This document shows positions 12,902 to 23,792 of a DNA stretch of 64,000 nucleotides, piece after piece. The stretch is from Pollenia angustigena. Its lineage: Eukaryota; Arthropoda; Insecta; Diptera; Polleniidae. Every line of letters begins with the position of its first letter. Position 1 is the stretch's first letter. A model generated the notes under the pieces. That model was not told the DNA's origin. It worked only from the letters and a program-made list of their open reading frames with translations, and did not search any database. The translations under genes were made by a program, and so were the position numbers. The stretch lies in NCBI GenBank assembly GCA_930367215.1, contig OV884056.1, forward strand, positions 254,041,127 to 254,105,126. Direction: 5' to 3'.

Positions 12902-13353
12902 AGAAAAATTCTTGACAAAAGTACGAAAAAACAGAAGTAAGGAAAAAACATGTAAAATCAATTAAAATGGATTATCATTCAGGAAAGCAAATTTCGATCT
13001 ACCAAATGTTAAAATACAATTTGGTTTAAGGATTGATGTTTGACTATTGACGTCAGCAGTCGTCGATGGCTGCGAGTGTAAGACGGCAAATCCATCTGAG
13101 GAGATCGAGTGGTTGCGATCGAAACATGTCATTGTAACCTGCCGGCCAGGGTTCGAGCCCGAGCCACGTCAAGAATGAAAGATTATCAATAACAATTTTA
13201 ATTAATTTTCATGTTGTAAAATTCCTTTCTTCATAAGAATAATTTAATGAAAATTAAATTTCATGAACTTAAGCCTAATTAAAAATATTAAAAATTTGGA
13301 TTAAAAACCATAAATAGTTCAACAAAATAACCACAATACTAATTATTGTTAAA
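12902..13353 (+). repeat. tRNA-derived SINE, tandem copy 2
   Basis: Near-identical to the unit at 12342-12793; seen differences are GACGTCAGC versus GACGACAGC, CATTGTAACC versus CATGGTAACC, and one A/T change in the tail. The B box GGTTCGAGCCC is at 13150-13160. A 108-bp non-homologous spacer separates the units. TTATTGTTAAACAG occurs both just before copy 1 and at the end of copy 2, which suggests a segmental duplication or repeated insertion at a tail. Confidence 0.7.
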
Positions 13354-13451
13354 CAGTTTTAATTTGTTGGCGGTTGTCTAAATGCATCGGTAGACTTCAA
13401 CCATATTATTGAAAAGTTACAAACAAAACCTATTAACCAAGATTTTATATT

Positions 13452-13866
13452 TTAACCCTTCTGCATCCCTTTGATATGTGCCCATCCTATGATCCTTTGG
13501 GTCAATATGACCCAACAACATTTCTTATTTAAGTGTAATAAAAGATAAAAGCGATTCTATTGATTATTTGACTGAAAAAATTATTGATCGATGATTCTGA
13601 ATGAAGATGACTCAATTCAATGGGGAAAAAATTTTAAAGTGGAATTAAACTTGCAATATCGCTTGTTGGGTCATATTGACCCAAAGGATATTAAATGTGT
13701 GTAAATCGTGTTTTTTGGAGGGGGAGGAACAATTAAGATTTCTAATTTTCGTCCCTGTAATGGATAAATTAAAGTTTCACGTCCATATCTTATATTTAAA
13801 GGGACAAATTTTGCATTTGAAAACCAAAATTGGATCAAATTGACCCAAGGAGAGGAGAAGGGTTAA
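13452..13866. mobile_element. piggyBac-type MITE flanked by TTAA
   Basis: TTAA-CCCTTCTGCATCCC at the left and AGGAGAAGGG-TTAA at the right: the TTAA target duplication and CCC-starting ends typical of piggyBac. Inside is an inverted pair, CCTTTGGGTCAATATGACCC (from about 13494) and its near-complement ending near 13690, each itself a GGGTCAATATGACCC palindrome. No transposase. Confidence 0.75.
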
Positions 13867-14009
13867 ATGATTTTGTTTTAGCATTAGAGAAACAAATAGT
13901 AATATGAACATAATTTTGTATTTAATATCTGTCCATTCGTCGACCACATTTCTTAAATTTTATTTTTTATTTTTTCAATTTCTTGAAAGTAAGGAAAACG
14001 TATATAAAT

Positions 14010-14712
14010 TAGTGCTGGGAAACTATCAATAGTCTTCAAATAGCGAAAATATGGAAAAAATTTCGATATCGATAGGAAAAATATCTATAACGATCTTATT
14101 TTTTAAAATACAGCTATGAAAACATGTAACAGCCCTTATGCCAGAAACCAATTTAGAACATTATCTGAAGTTGCAGTAAAATATTTTACAGTTCCTTCAG
14201 AAAGGTGCTTTCGGCTGCCGGTGAAATATTAAATAAAACAACTTCAGAATGTATTTATGTCCATATGTATGTGTTTCTTCAACTTAATTATTTTTGCTTA
14301 CTACCATTTTTTGTTAGGTTAGAATTCTAATATGAGTAATATTTTTGTTTAGCCGTTTAGTTTAGTTCTATTTGTTTACAAATATTATTTTGTGAATTAA
14401 ATATTATGGCTTTCTTTTCAAATATATCTTTACGTTTTTTATTTAAACCTACATGTTACATATGTATGTTGCAAATAGAATGAAGTTCTTAATCGGACTT
14501 TATTTCGTGGTTTTATTCAGTTATTGAAATTTATTTTAGTTGTTATAAAAATTTAATACTTAAAAAAAAACGAAAAACGAACTGTAGTCAGATTAACAAA
14601 TATTTTATGTTTTCCTACTCAAGTACAAACATTCAGTCGATAGTATCGATTGTGAAATCTGATCTATCGAAAGATATCGATAGTAGAAAATATCGAAAGT
14701 ATCCCAGCACCA
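14010..14712 (+). mobile_element. hAT-type element, copy 2
   Basis: Ends TAGTGCTGGGAAACT and its inverted counterpart (TGGTGCTGGGATACT). Flanked by 8-bp direct repeats ATATAAAT (14002-14009) and ATATACAT (14713-14720), one mismatch, as expected for hAT insertion. At about 14190-14240 a decayed coding remnant reads VPSERC followed, after a frame change, by AAGE, matching the hAT C-terminal dimerisation motif. The interior is otherwise broken. Confidence 0.8.
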
Positions 14713-15233
14713 ATATACATAAAATACACAATATGAAAATAACCGGTTTATTTTACTAAAATAACCGATTTATTCGATATTCGAAACATGGATATATTAA
14801 GATAACCGGCTTGAGCAAATCTAAAAAACCCGGTTAAAGCCGGTCGAATAATAACCCATCGTTCGCCCAACCAGACATGAAATTTAAGCAAATATTACAA
14901 ATTAGAAAAGAGAAATAATGTTATTTAAACGTTTACATACTTATATACAACGTTTATGCCTATCACTTATTCGAAAATTAATATATTACAAGAAGAAAAA
15001 ATTACCGCATGAACAGTTCATTAAATTTTTATTTGCGAATATCAAACTCACGAACACGATTCCTTATTAACGACACTATTTACAAATAAGATTTTTAACA
15101 TTGCCTCACTTTTAGCCGTTTTACGCGTTTATGTCAATGTTGTACATTCATATGACAGCAAAAGCAAAATAAAATTTATAAATGCACAAAAATTTTGATT
15201 TTTTGATTTAAAAAAAAAAAGTTAATATACGAT

Positions 15234-15435
15234 CATGTTCTGTCAATCGCACGATTTGAACTCGCAAAACGCCAGATTTATTTTATGGTGTTCTGAAACT
15301 GTAACGTTTTGCTTTCGACCTGCCACGGTTTTTTGAAGTCACCAGACTTCTTGCGATTGCGATTTACAGTACACGTATTATGCAGTTTCAGGTCAAGATC
15401 GCAAATTTTAAGCTTTTGGCGATTGTCAGAACATG
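15234..15435. mobile_element. Short MITE (CATGTTCTGTCAATCGC)
   Basis: Inverted ends CATGTTCTGTCAATCGC and GCGATTGTCAGAACATG (one mismatch) 202 bp apart, with further partial complementarity inward. No coding sequence. Confidence 0.6.
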
Positions 15436-15580
15436 CCCGATACATACAGTGCAAAATTAGAATTTAGCCGTGCACTTGCTAGTTTATTATCAAAGTAATT
15501 TTTTTGGGAATACAACATTTTTAATTAACAAGATTTTGTTTGTCTTGCTTAATTCCCAATATTTATTCTTGAATATTCCG

Positions 15581-15606
15581 ATTCGCATTCGCATTCGCAT
15601 TCGCAT
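15581..15606. repeat. (ATTCGC)n short tandem repeat
   Basis: About four perfect six-base units, ATTCGC. Confidence 0.8.
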
Positions 15607-15674
15607 TTGCAATCTTTTCGCTATAATTTTTGCTATTTGCATATGCATTTGCTGACATGTATGTGAATATTTGG

Positions 15675-16060
15675 GGGGTGCTTTTAAACCATGTGAGATG
15701 AGGCCATGATGGTTTTATTGCTCAATTAAATGGGTGGTAAAGCCATAATGGCCTTATTGCCCAATCATTGAGAGGTAAGGTCATATTTAAAATTTTGCGA
15801 AATGAGAGATATAGCCATATTTTTTTTACAAATGAGAGATAAAGCCATGTTTTTCAGAATATTGTTACGCATGGTGTAAACATTCTGGAAAAGGGAAAAT
15901 CCTTAGTTATCATTGAAAAACATTTTTTTATTCTTGTGAGGCACGCAGGAAAACTTTATTCAGCGAAGCCACCTGCCGCGTCCTACTGAAGGAAAGAACC
16001 CCTAAGCACCGCCAGGGTTGCCACGAAGAAAAACTTTAGTATGCGAAGCCAAATAGAAAA
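15675..16060 (+). repeat. Truncated copy of the GGGGTGCT MITE family
   Basis: About 390 bp closely similar to 23793-24180. Shared blocks include ATGGCCTTATTGCCCAATCA-like sequence, AAAGGGAAAATCCTTAGTTA and GCGAAGCCACCTGCCGCGTC. The right end present at 24270-24414 is missing here, so this copy is truncated. Confidence 0.7.
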
Positions 16061-16428
16061 AAAAAACATTAGAAAAACTTAAACTGGAACAGAATTAATA
16101 TTGCAATTTCTTCTACAAAAATTTAAAAAAACTAAATTCTTTAAATTTGTTTTTTGTTATTATATTTAATAAACAAATAAGTTGCAATTAACTGGTTACA
16201 ATATATTTCTCTTTTAAAACCTTGACAAAAATGTTGCACATTATGAAAACTATTAGTTAGGTCTTTTAAAGATGGGTCGTTTGTTTTTTGATAATAAAAT
16301 CGTTAATTTTGTTAGAAAGTTTCCAACATCTTTGTGGACATTTGAGTTGCTGCTATACATCAGAATCAATGAAAAAGTTAATTTTTCATTTTTGATTAGC
16401 TAGATCATTTTGCGTTTTAGCTAACGAT

Positions 16429-16900
16429 ATGTATGTATGGAAAAAATTTACGCACCCTGCGGTAAAAACTGAAAGAACCGCAAGTGACAGGGCGTATCTG
16501 CATCGTTTTAATATTGAGAGGGATCCGTTCTGTCCATACTGTACTGGTGATGTGGAAGAGGATGAGAGGGCCAACTTGGAAGTGTTATTAGGATGTAGTG
16601 TCGGACCGAAAAACATTGTATATATAATGTTGTCGTCCTTGGCTAATTGGGAGCATGTATGTAATTATGTGAAATTGATTCTAATTGAACTTCGTAGGGA
16701 AGAAAGGATACGAAGGGAAATCGGATTAGTCTAGTGTAGGTTTCTACCTTTTCCCACCCTGTGAGGTAATGCTTTGCGGTAGTTCCACAGGGACTCTTGG
16801 GCTGGTGAAACGAGGTTGTTTAAGCGTGTTAAAGTCTCGCACTCCTGGCACTACCATCTGGCCATGGTCTTTTGATGATTTTTTCCTCGTATAAAAAAAA
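16429..16900 (+). pseudogene. 3' end of a non-LTR retrotransposon (LINE), ORF2 C-terminus
   Basis: The 101-codon open stretch 16429-16734 has ASDRAYLHRF, then DPFCPYC, an acidic linker, LANWEHVCNYV and a basic end. RAYLHRF...DPFCPYC...E is the C-terminal cysteine region seen downstream of the reverse transcriptase in R1/jockey/LOA-like LINEs. The usual E/D-H plus C that complete the finger are altered, and no RT domain lies upstream, so this is a 5'-truncated dead copy. After the stop come about 150 bp of 3' UTR and an A-rich tail (16887-16905) running into (CATA)n, as expected for target-primed reverse transcription. The exact clade is uncertain. Confidence 0.7.
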
Positions 16901-16902
16901 AA

Positions 16903-16938
16903 AACATACATACATACATACATACATACATTCATACA
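16903..16938. repeat. (CATA)n microsatellite
   Basis: Tandem CATA units directly after the A-rich LINE tail; probably grew from it. Confidence 0.8.
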
Positions 16939-16939
16939 C

Positions 16940-17860
16940 TTGGGTCAAATTCTGACCCGAAGACCGTTAACGTCAGCAAATTTGAAGACCTTATGAAGGT
17001 TAACTTGATTCTACTACCAAAATTCAATATTTTAAAAGTTTTTTCATTTTGAGGTTACAAATACTTAATATTTTTTTTAATTTTTTCCTCTTTTTAAATA
17101 TAATTTATTTTAATTTAATAATAAAAATAAAATTTTTCACAGATGCCATATGTAACTTAAAACTTACATTTAAATTTTTTGCTTTTGGCAATTTTCAACC
17201 CATATTTTAAAAGAAGAAGACATTAGAAGTACGCATATAAGGGTAGTATATCAAAGTTTTTACACTTAAATTAAATTTTATTTTACCATCCAAAAAATAT
17301 GTATAAATTATATTTTTTTGTATTAAATTTTTAAAGTAGTACAAAACACTGTGGTGCTTTTGAAAAATAACAAATAAATAAAAAAAAACATCAAATCTGT
17401 GAGATTGCATAAAATCTATACAAATTTTATCAAATCTATGAAATTGCATTTGTCTCAAAATTTGTATTGCTAATATACACATATGTATACATATATGTTT
17501 GTTTTAATCAAGCTCAAATATAACGTAGTAAATAGTTAGTTAATATAGTGGTATGGAGTCGTAATCAGTGTTGCCAAAGAATACTTCAAAAACAAAAAAA
17601 ATCACTTTTTCCTTAGACGTCAAAAAGTTTTTTTTACGTAAATCCCTACCGAAGCACTGTCATACAGGTGACTGTATCAGAGACAGTTATGCTGGCTCTA
17701 ACTTTTTGTCTGAAATACATAAAACTACATAAAAAATAGATTGTACCTTAATCCCAAAAATGTAGTTCAAAATATTTAATTAAAAATAAAAATGTTTATC
17801 AAGAAAATTTTTTATTAAAAAAAATTATTATTTTAAAAACATTTTTTTTAATCAAATAAA
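16940..17860. other. No gene recognised
   Basis: AT-rich sequence. CAGTGTTGCCAAAGAATAC near 17567 matches the end of the hAT element at 25941, but I find no partner end, so it is only a possible solo terminus. Confidence 0.4.
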
Positions 17861-18049
17861 GTCATCGTGAATCACGGGATTTTTTAAAAATTTTCGGGAT
17901 TTTTCGGGATTTATTTGTTTTATACCAAATATAAATACTTTTTAAACTGTATGAAAAATACTTAATTTTCCAGTAAATACTCATATTTCATGAACATATA
18001 CTTAGGTATTATTTATTTGTAAAAAATATAATAAAATAAACTTAAAGTA

Positions 18050-18307
18050 CCCAGTAAAAACTTCGCCTACAAAACAATGTGTTGAGTAATCAGAAAAACA
18101 TGAGAGCACTACTTACAATTCTACTGAAAGAACCAATGAATTTTACAAGGGACGTCCCAAAATGAACGCATTATTTTTTTTTACTTGCATACATCCAGAA
18201 AAAAGTAGTTATAGAAGTTGTTGTAGATGTAGTTATAGATGAAAGCTACAAAATAATGAGTAAAAGAAGCTATTCATTTTGAAAAAGGAGGCGAAGTTTT
18301 TACTGGG
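18050..18307. mobile_element. MITE, copy 2 (CCCAGTAAAAACTTCGCCT)
   Basis: Perfect inverted ends CCCAGTAAAAACTTCGCCT / AGGCGAAGTTTTTACTGGG. Interior closely similar to 11730-11999, with indels around GTTATAGAAGTTGT repeats. No target duplication is evident. Confidence 0.75.
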
Positions 18308-18554
18308 AATTGATCACAATTCATAAAGATAATATAATAAAAACGTAACAAAAAAAATAAAAATTATTGATATAAAAATCACACCATTTCGAAATGTATT
18401 TAAAAAAATTGTGTACAGCCCAGGAAAAACTTTACCTACCTGGTAAGTTAGCAAATAATGTTGGAGAAAATAAACACTACTTATTTTTCGGCTGAATAAC
18501 TACTTATTTTTGATCGAGGTGTCCAAAGAATTCAGTACTTACAAAATACACTTT

Positions 18555-18780
18555 GACCCATTTTCACAACTTACCAATAGCTAAAAGTAGACTTTAACGG
18601 GCCTTATAAAAAGTGTTCCCTTATTAAAACATTACTTTAACCTAAAGTGAGCGATAAAGTAAGTTAAAGTCCATCCTACCTGGTAGTTTAAAGTAAAGTT
18701 CTAATAATGGAACACTTTTTATACGGCCGATAAAATTCTATCTTTAGCTATCGGTAAGTTGTGAAAACGGGCCTTACTAG
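18555..18780. repeat. Long imperfect hairpin
   Basis: Inverted arms: ACAACTTACCAATAGCTAAA and GGCCTTATAAAAAGTGTTCC on the left mirror GGAACACTTTTTATACGGCC and TAGCTATCGGTAAGTTGTGA on the right. TACCTGGTAAGTT-like motifs occur throughout 18430-19030, so the hairpin is probably the centre of a larger MITE. Confidence 0.5.
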
Positions 18781-19429
18781 AAGTCAAAAAATATCTAGTT
18801 ATTATTTAACTACTAGTAAGTTGAATTGTAAGTACTTACAATAAACTTACCAGAAGCCAAAAAATCACTAGTTAAAAGACCTAATAAGTAGTTATTGAGT
18901 ACGTTACCAGTAAGCAAATATTCAGTAGTGAAAATAACAGAAGTAATAAGTAGTTGCTGAGGTCATTACTAGTTAGTACTTATTGAAGTTTTCAGAATAA
19001 TGACAATTGTAATGACAACTACTTACCAGGTAATGCGTGAAATAACTACCACCTATTACTTAAAATCACAATTTTGAAATACAATTGCACAATTTCAACA
19101 AAAAAAAAAAAAAAATGAAACATTTAATAAAAACCTTTTCAACATATTTAATCAATACATTTAAAACAAAACTTTTTGTTATTAATAAATTGTACACATT
19201 GTAATTATTGTTTTCTCAAATGAAAGGAAGCATAGGTTTTGTTTTGGTATGTTTTGTTTATTTTTAAACAACAGGGTGTATCAAAAACTTATTTTGTCAA
19301 CAAATACACCAACAAATAAATATTTATAGAAATTATTTAAAATACAAAATATAAAAAAAACGGGATCCCGAAAATCCCGGGATTAAAAATCAGAAATCCC
19401 GAGATTCGGGATTCACCTAATCCCGACGA

Positions 19430-20060
19430 AGAAGTGACTTTCTTTCAGAATTGGCAGAGCAGCTGGTAGCCCCCTACGTGGAGAAGAGCGCTACGAAGTG
19501 GTCTGTTCGAGGCATTCAAAACTTCAAAGAAATGTCATTGAAGATGTGAACATTTCTTATATTTATTAAATTTCAATGGTAAAATCAATTGTTCAATGTG
19601 TTTTCGTAATAAGCTACTGGTTCGTCGATGGACGATTAACCAACCCATGACACCACCTCTAAAACTTGACCGTTGTGCTCGGAAAAACCCAGAAAACTGT
19701 TGTGCCCACAACATTCAAATTCGAAGTACACGTGCTTCGAATGCTGCATGCCATTTTTGTTTCTTAGCTACGATAGATAAAAGAAGGTACATTGTTACCT
19801 ATAAAATGTAAAAACATGTTTTAATTGTTTAACTTGTCATTTTGCTAGTATAACACGTATTTACACAATTTAAGGGCTTCCGCCTATGTATTTCTATAAA
19901 AAAATCCCATGTAGGTCTGGGCAGATCTTATTGTACCACTAAGCGCCAAAAGTCCTTGAATCTCCTAGCAAAGGGATCTTGGGATTTTTCCATCTTTAGA
20001 CGACACTGATCGTTATCCCCCATTCAAAATTTGTTTAAATCATTTTTTATTAATAAAACT
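19430..20060. other. No gene recognised
   Basis: The part at 19440-19810 is less AT-rich than its surroundings and holds a 71-codon frame with many cysteines, but no ordered zinc-binding pattern or homology I can name. Confidence 0.35.
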
Positions 20061-20069
20061 AAATTTTAA

Positions 20070-20290
20070 AAAGGGGAATGTAATATTGTTGGTGTTTTGT
20101 CTAAGCTTTGATATCGTTTGCAAGTAAAACTTATCGTTTGTAATTCTCATTCGTTTTTTAGTTTTATTTGTATAACATCTTTAGCTTTTTCAAAGTCTTT
20201 GCAAAAATCAAAAATAAATATTTGGAATTAAGCACGTGTTATTAATAACAAATTTTGTATTCCCAAAGATTACTTTGATAATAACAAAAT
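20070..20290 (+). repeat. Degenerate copy of the hammerhead-repeat family
   Basis: Begins GGGGAATGTAATATTGTTGG and contains AAGCTTTGATATCGTTTGCAA and AGTTTTATTTGTATAACATC, then ends GAATTAAGCACG...TGTATTCCCAAAGATTACTTTG, all family landmarks. The central block that carries the ribozyme core in other copies is deleted. Confidence 0.6.
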
Positions 20291-20706
20291 TTGGTTTTCA
20301 TTTTGATAAAAACAAATGTCTTTATTCATGTCAATCGAGGTGTAAGAAAAGGTGTGTATGTTTGTGCTCGAGTTTAGGTGTTTGACTGGATATGTGAAAC
20401 AGGATACCGCGATGTAAGTTACACCATTTGCAATGATATGAATGTAAATAAAGTATGACACGCTAGTTAAACTGTAAGCACACATTGTCACTTCAGTAAA
20501 ATGTAAAGATTTCTTTTTGCTGTCAACTTTAAAGATTCGCATAACAACGCATGTTAAACCATTGTACACTTACTCACACACAAACACATTTATTTACATT
20601 TAAAAACACACATTTGCACTGTAAAAGGATAGCATAGACATTCATTCATATATGTATGTTTACTAATATACACATAGACATAGTCATACATTTGGCACGT
20701 TTATGA

Positions 20707-20708
<2 letters not shown>

Positions 20709-20741
<33 letters not shown>
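20709..20741. repeat. (TA)n microsatellite
   Basis: About 16 uninterrupted TA units. Confidence 0.9.
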
Positions 20742-20742
<1 letters not shown>

Positions 20743-21113
20743 TTACAAAAACACACACTGAGTTACTCGTAGTTACTCTTATTTACATATCACATATACA
20801 CTTCCTTCATGTGTTTGGAGTAACTGCGTTTACACTGAGTGTATGTTTATTTTTGGGTAAATATTACTTATATTTATGGCGGCACGAATAGTTTGTTTGT
20901 GTATTTCTTGCATATCACTTTGTTAGGTAAACATCATTTAACATTCCGCTAAAAAAGTGGGAAAACCCTGTTTTTTTTCTTGGCAAATCCGTGTGAGTGA
21001 TTTTTAGTCACACAAAAAAAATTTTTTTCAAAACCTAAAACGTGTGAAAAAAATATCTACTGTATTCAGTCGCAGGATAAGTTTATTTAAATGAAAACAA
21101 AAAACATTTTTAT

Positions 21114-21601
21114 AGGCCGTTTACATTGCAACGAAATCTAGTAGACTTGATTTGAAATCTTCCTCAACATATGGTGCGTTTAAATTGTACTTTTGTGAAA
21201 TTAGCGAAATTTTGTTTGCATAACAAAACAGCTGACTAAAAGTTTTTTGTGTAACACATACATACATGCATAAAAAGAAATGTGCATTTACAATCCTGCT
21301 TTACCTTTTATTTAGAATCAACTTCATATAATTTATCAATGTTATTTATCTGTTCCATATTTTTACTTTTTTTCTTGTTATTCTAAAGGTTTTAGCAATT
21401 ATTGTTTTTGTTTTGTTTTGTTTTGAACGAATTTTTTAGTACTATATGCACTGCCAAGTGCCATCTACTAGATTTTGAGTTGATTTCTTTAAAATCTAGT
21501 CACGAAGTAGATTTTTTTAGTTTGAGGAATCTCCTCGAAAACAACTAGATTTTGCTCGAAATCTCCCAAGTACTAGATTTGGTTGTAGTGTAAATGGGCT
21601 T
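21114..21601. mobile_element. MITE (AGGCCGTTTACATTGCAAC)
   Basis: Inverted ends: AGGCCGTTTACATTGCAACG then AAATCTAGTA at the left, and TACTAGATTTGGTTGTAGTG then TAAATGGGCT at the right. Subterminal CTAGATTT copies are frequent. No coding sequence; flanking duplication not clear. Confidence 0.6.
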
Positions 21602-21884
21602 TAATTCAATTTGAATTCCTTAAGATTGTCGTTGGAGAAAAATTCTATGATATATGAACTTCTAACGATTTTTATGTTTATTTAAGATGTATTTTTCCCT
21701 TAATAAATTTAAATTAATAAATACTTGTTTGAATCGTTATTGCTTGATGTGCATTGTTTCAATATTTCTAACGTGTTTGTAATTTTATTAACAAACGTAT
21801 GCCGGGGTATTTTTTCTTTTTATTATCTTTAATGCCTTTTCGGATATTGCACCTTCTTGAGTAAAAAACAGCAATTTTTTTAAA

Positions 21885-22015
21885 TCGTGTAAAAGAAGAT
21901 CCCATCAACAATAAATTTCAGTTTATCAATAGTATGAAATGGGAATTTAGCACATTTAAACGTGACCTTGTTAATTAATTTTTTTAATCCCAAGAAAAAC
22001 TTTGATAACTAATAT
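21885..22015 (+). repeat. 3' fragment of the hammerhead-repeat family
   Basis: CCCATCAACAATAAATTTCA, then a GGGAATTTAGCAC block and AATCCCAAGAAAAACTTTGAT. This is the part downstream of the ribozyme core in fuller copies; the core itself is absent. Confidence 0.55.
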
Positions 22016-22130
22016 GCATGTGGCAGTGTAAATAAAACTGAACTGGCAAAATAAAATAAAGTAATTTAGGGTTGACAAAAAATCAACCAATTGTTGTCGG
22101 GACTGTAAGAAAAGATAAACTCACTGTTTA

Positions 22131-22766
22131 AGGCGCCCGTACACGACATGTATTTGTCATCTGACATGTCAAATTTTCAAGTCACATGTAATTGTTCATG
22201 TCTGTCAAAATTGCTGTTTTACATAAGGTTTATAATTTTCGGTCACAAACGTACATGTAATTTGCTTCTGACATTGTCTCTGGTTTTTTTTCGCATTGTT
22301 ATTGCAAAAACCAAAGTAGTTCTCGGTTTCAAAATAGCTTGCTGCCGCCACGAAAATATTTATTTGCGCCGTAAAATAATTTAGCCATCTTAACATTTTT
22401 TTCTTTTATTTTAAAGATACCAATTTAGAATTTTATAATGAAACGGTTTTTATGTTTATATTTACATAAATTCTATTCAATGGTAAGATGAGCATACATA
22501 TCTTGGTATTGTAAAATATTAACTTCAGCCGGCTAATGATTACGTCAATAGTTGACGCCGCTGCCAGTTTCTTCCCGGCATAGATTTCTGATGTCAGATG
22601 GTTTGTCAGAAGAAAATAGAGCACGCTCTAATTGAAATTTTGTCAGATGACTTTGCGTCTGACTTTTACAGAAGCAAAGTTAAAAAGGTAACACACGACA
22701 TGTATGTGTTTTGCAGTGGGAAATTTGACATGTCAGATGACAAAAACATGTCGTCTATACGCTCCT
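22131..22766. mobile_element. PIF/Harbinger-like MITE with TTA duplication
   Basis: Left end AGGCGCCCGTACACGACATG; right end, read inward, AGGAGCGTATAGACGACATG; both continue inward with TTTGTCATCTGACATGTCAAA-like sequence, giving about 45-bp inverted repeats. TTA sits on both sides (22128-22130 and 22767-22769). It interrupts a hammerhead-repeat copy, and the uninterrupted sequence CACTGTTTATTGTTGATG at about 29792 shows a single TTTA there. TTA duplication plus AGG-starting ends fit PIF/Harbinger. No transposase inside. Confidence 0.75.
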
Positions 22767-22884
22767 TTATTGTTGTTGTTTTTGTTTAAGCTTTGATATT
22801 GTTACAAGTAAAACTGGGGTTTATAATACTCATTCGCTTAACAGTTTTATTTGTATAATATCTTTAGTTTTCCTAAAATGTTTG

Positions 22885-22945
22885 GATGAAGTTTCCTGAC
22901 GATCTGGCCTAAGCAACCAGTGAAATGCGCATAGGAATAGCTTAT
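22885..22945 (+). ncRNA. Hammerhead ribozyme-like core (type I), copy A
   Basis: Core CTGACGA (22896-22902), stem II CTGG(22904-22907)/CCAG(22917-22920) with loop CCTAAGCAA, GAAA (22922-22925), then ATGCGCAT, whose inner bases allow a 3-bp stem III with a 2-base loop, and the predicted cleavage base A22933. Stem I pairs GTTTC upstream with GGAAT downstream. The stem II closing pair is U-U instead of the usual G-C. Known type I hammerheads with very short stem III occur in Penelope-like elements and retrozymes. The fold is inferred by hand. Confidence 0.6.
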
Positions 22946-23404
22946 CCCGTCAACAATAAACTTCAGTTTATCAATAGTATGAAATGGGAATTTAGCACAT
23001 TATGACGAAACCTTGTTATAAAACTTTTTTAGTTAAGCATAAAAAATAAACTAAAATAAAACATTAAAAATATTATATTAATAATCTCATTATTTGATAC
23101 GAATTTTAGCACTTTTTGTGTTTTGAAATTATTTTTCCTTAACCTTTCGTCATGAGCTAACATTGTTGAAAAAAGGGCGTAATTTGAAACACATAAAAGT
23201 TATATAATAAAATATAAATGAGCTTCGTCGATTCGACGAACAGTAACCATCCAGGGTTAAATTCTAAGTTCTCGTACGGCAGCGGTGCTAGTATGTCCAG
23301 AACCGAATATATGTCGCTTTAAAACCCTCTCTCTAAAATCGTTTGGATGAAACCTCATGTAGATATCAAAATATTGTCGGAACCATAGTATAATAAGTAC
23401 CAGG

Positions 23405-23645
23405 GGTGGCATGAAATAACCCCCCACGAAATAAGTCCCCAAAAAATTATGAAATAATTCCCCAATTTTCGGGGTCGAATGTCATTGAAATTAACCCCCA
23501 ATTTTAAAATGAAATGAAACCCCAACGAACAGAAATAACTTTCCACATCAAAATGAAATAAATCCCCACAAAATTGGGTAGTTATATCATTTGAAATAAA
23601 TCCCCATTTGCTGAAATGAAATAAATCCCCAAAAAGTATTCAAAA
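23405..23645. repeat. Degenerate GAAATAA-TCCCCA repeat array, left part
   Basis: At least seven spaced copies of a GAAATAA(A/G/T)TCCCCA-like word, 20-40 bp apart, in one orientation. The same word returns at 24597-24700 beyond the nested MITE. Confidence 0.6.
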
Positions 23646-23792
23646 CATCCAATCAATTCAAAATATAAATCAATTTGGATGCAGTGCTATACAAACAGAG
23701 GCAATAAAACCATATGGCCTTATTTCTCAATGGAATGAGAAATGAAATCATATGACTTTATTGCCTACACCCAAGTTCAATATCACCATATT

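Larger units (their letters stand above)
17870..19422. mobile_element. CGGGATT inverted-end element with a nested MITE
   Basis: Left end GTGAATCACGGGATTTTT followed by TTCGGGATTTTTCGGGATTT; right end, read inward, TCGGGATTAGGTGAATCCCG followed by further CGGGATT copies. Repeated CGGGATT motifs cluster only at these two places, consistent with subterminal transposase sites. The interior is non-coding and carries the MITE at 18050-18307 and a long hairpin at 18555-18780. Confidence 0.5.
22065..23010 (+). repeat. Hammerhead-repeat family, copy split by the Harbinger-like MITE
   Basis: Left part 22065-22130, right part 22767-23010, separated by the MITE. The right part has the family landmarks AAGCTTTGATATTGTTACAA, AACAGTTTTATTTGTATAAT, the ribozyme-like core, ATAGCTTATCCCGTCAACAA and a GGGAATTTAGCACAT end. 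Confidence 0.7.

Noticed and set aside
16386..16616. Minus-strand 76-codon frame opposite the LINE remnant
   Set aside because: The plus-strand frame has the LINE cysteine pattern; this is its shadow.
20703..20891. Coding frame beginning in (TA)n
   Set aside because: Starts in a microsatellite and gives a Tyr-Ile repeat with no domain.
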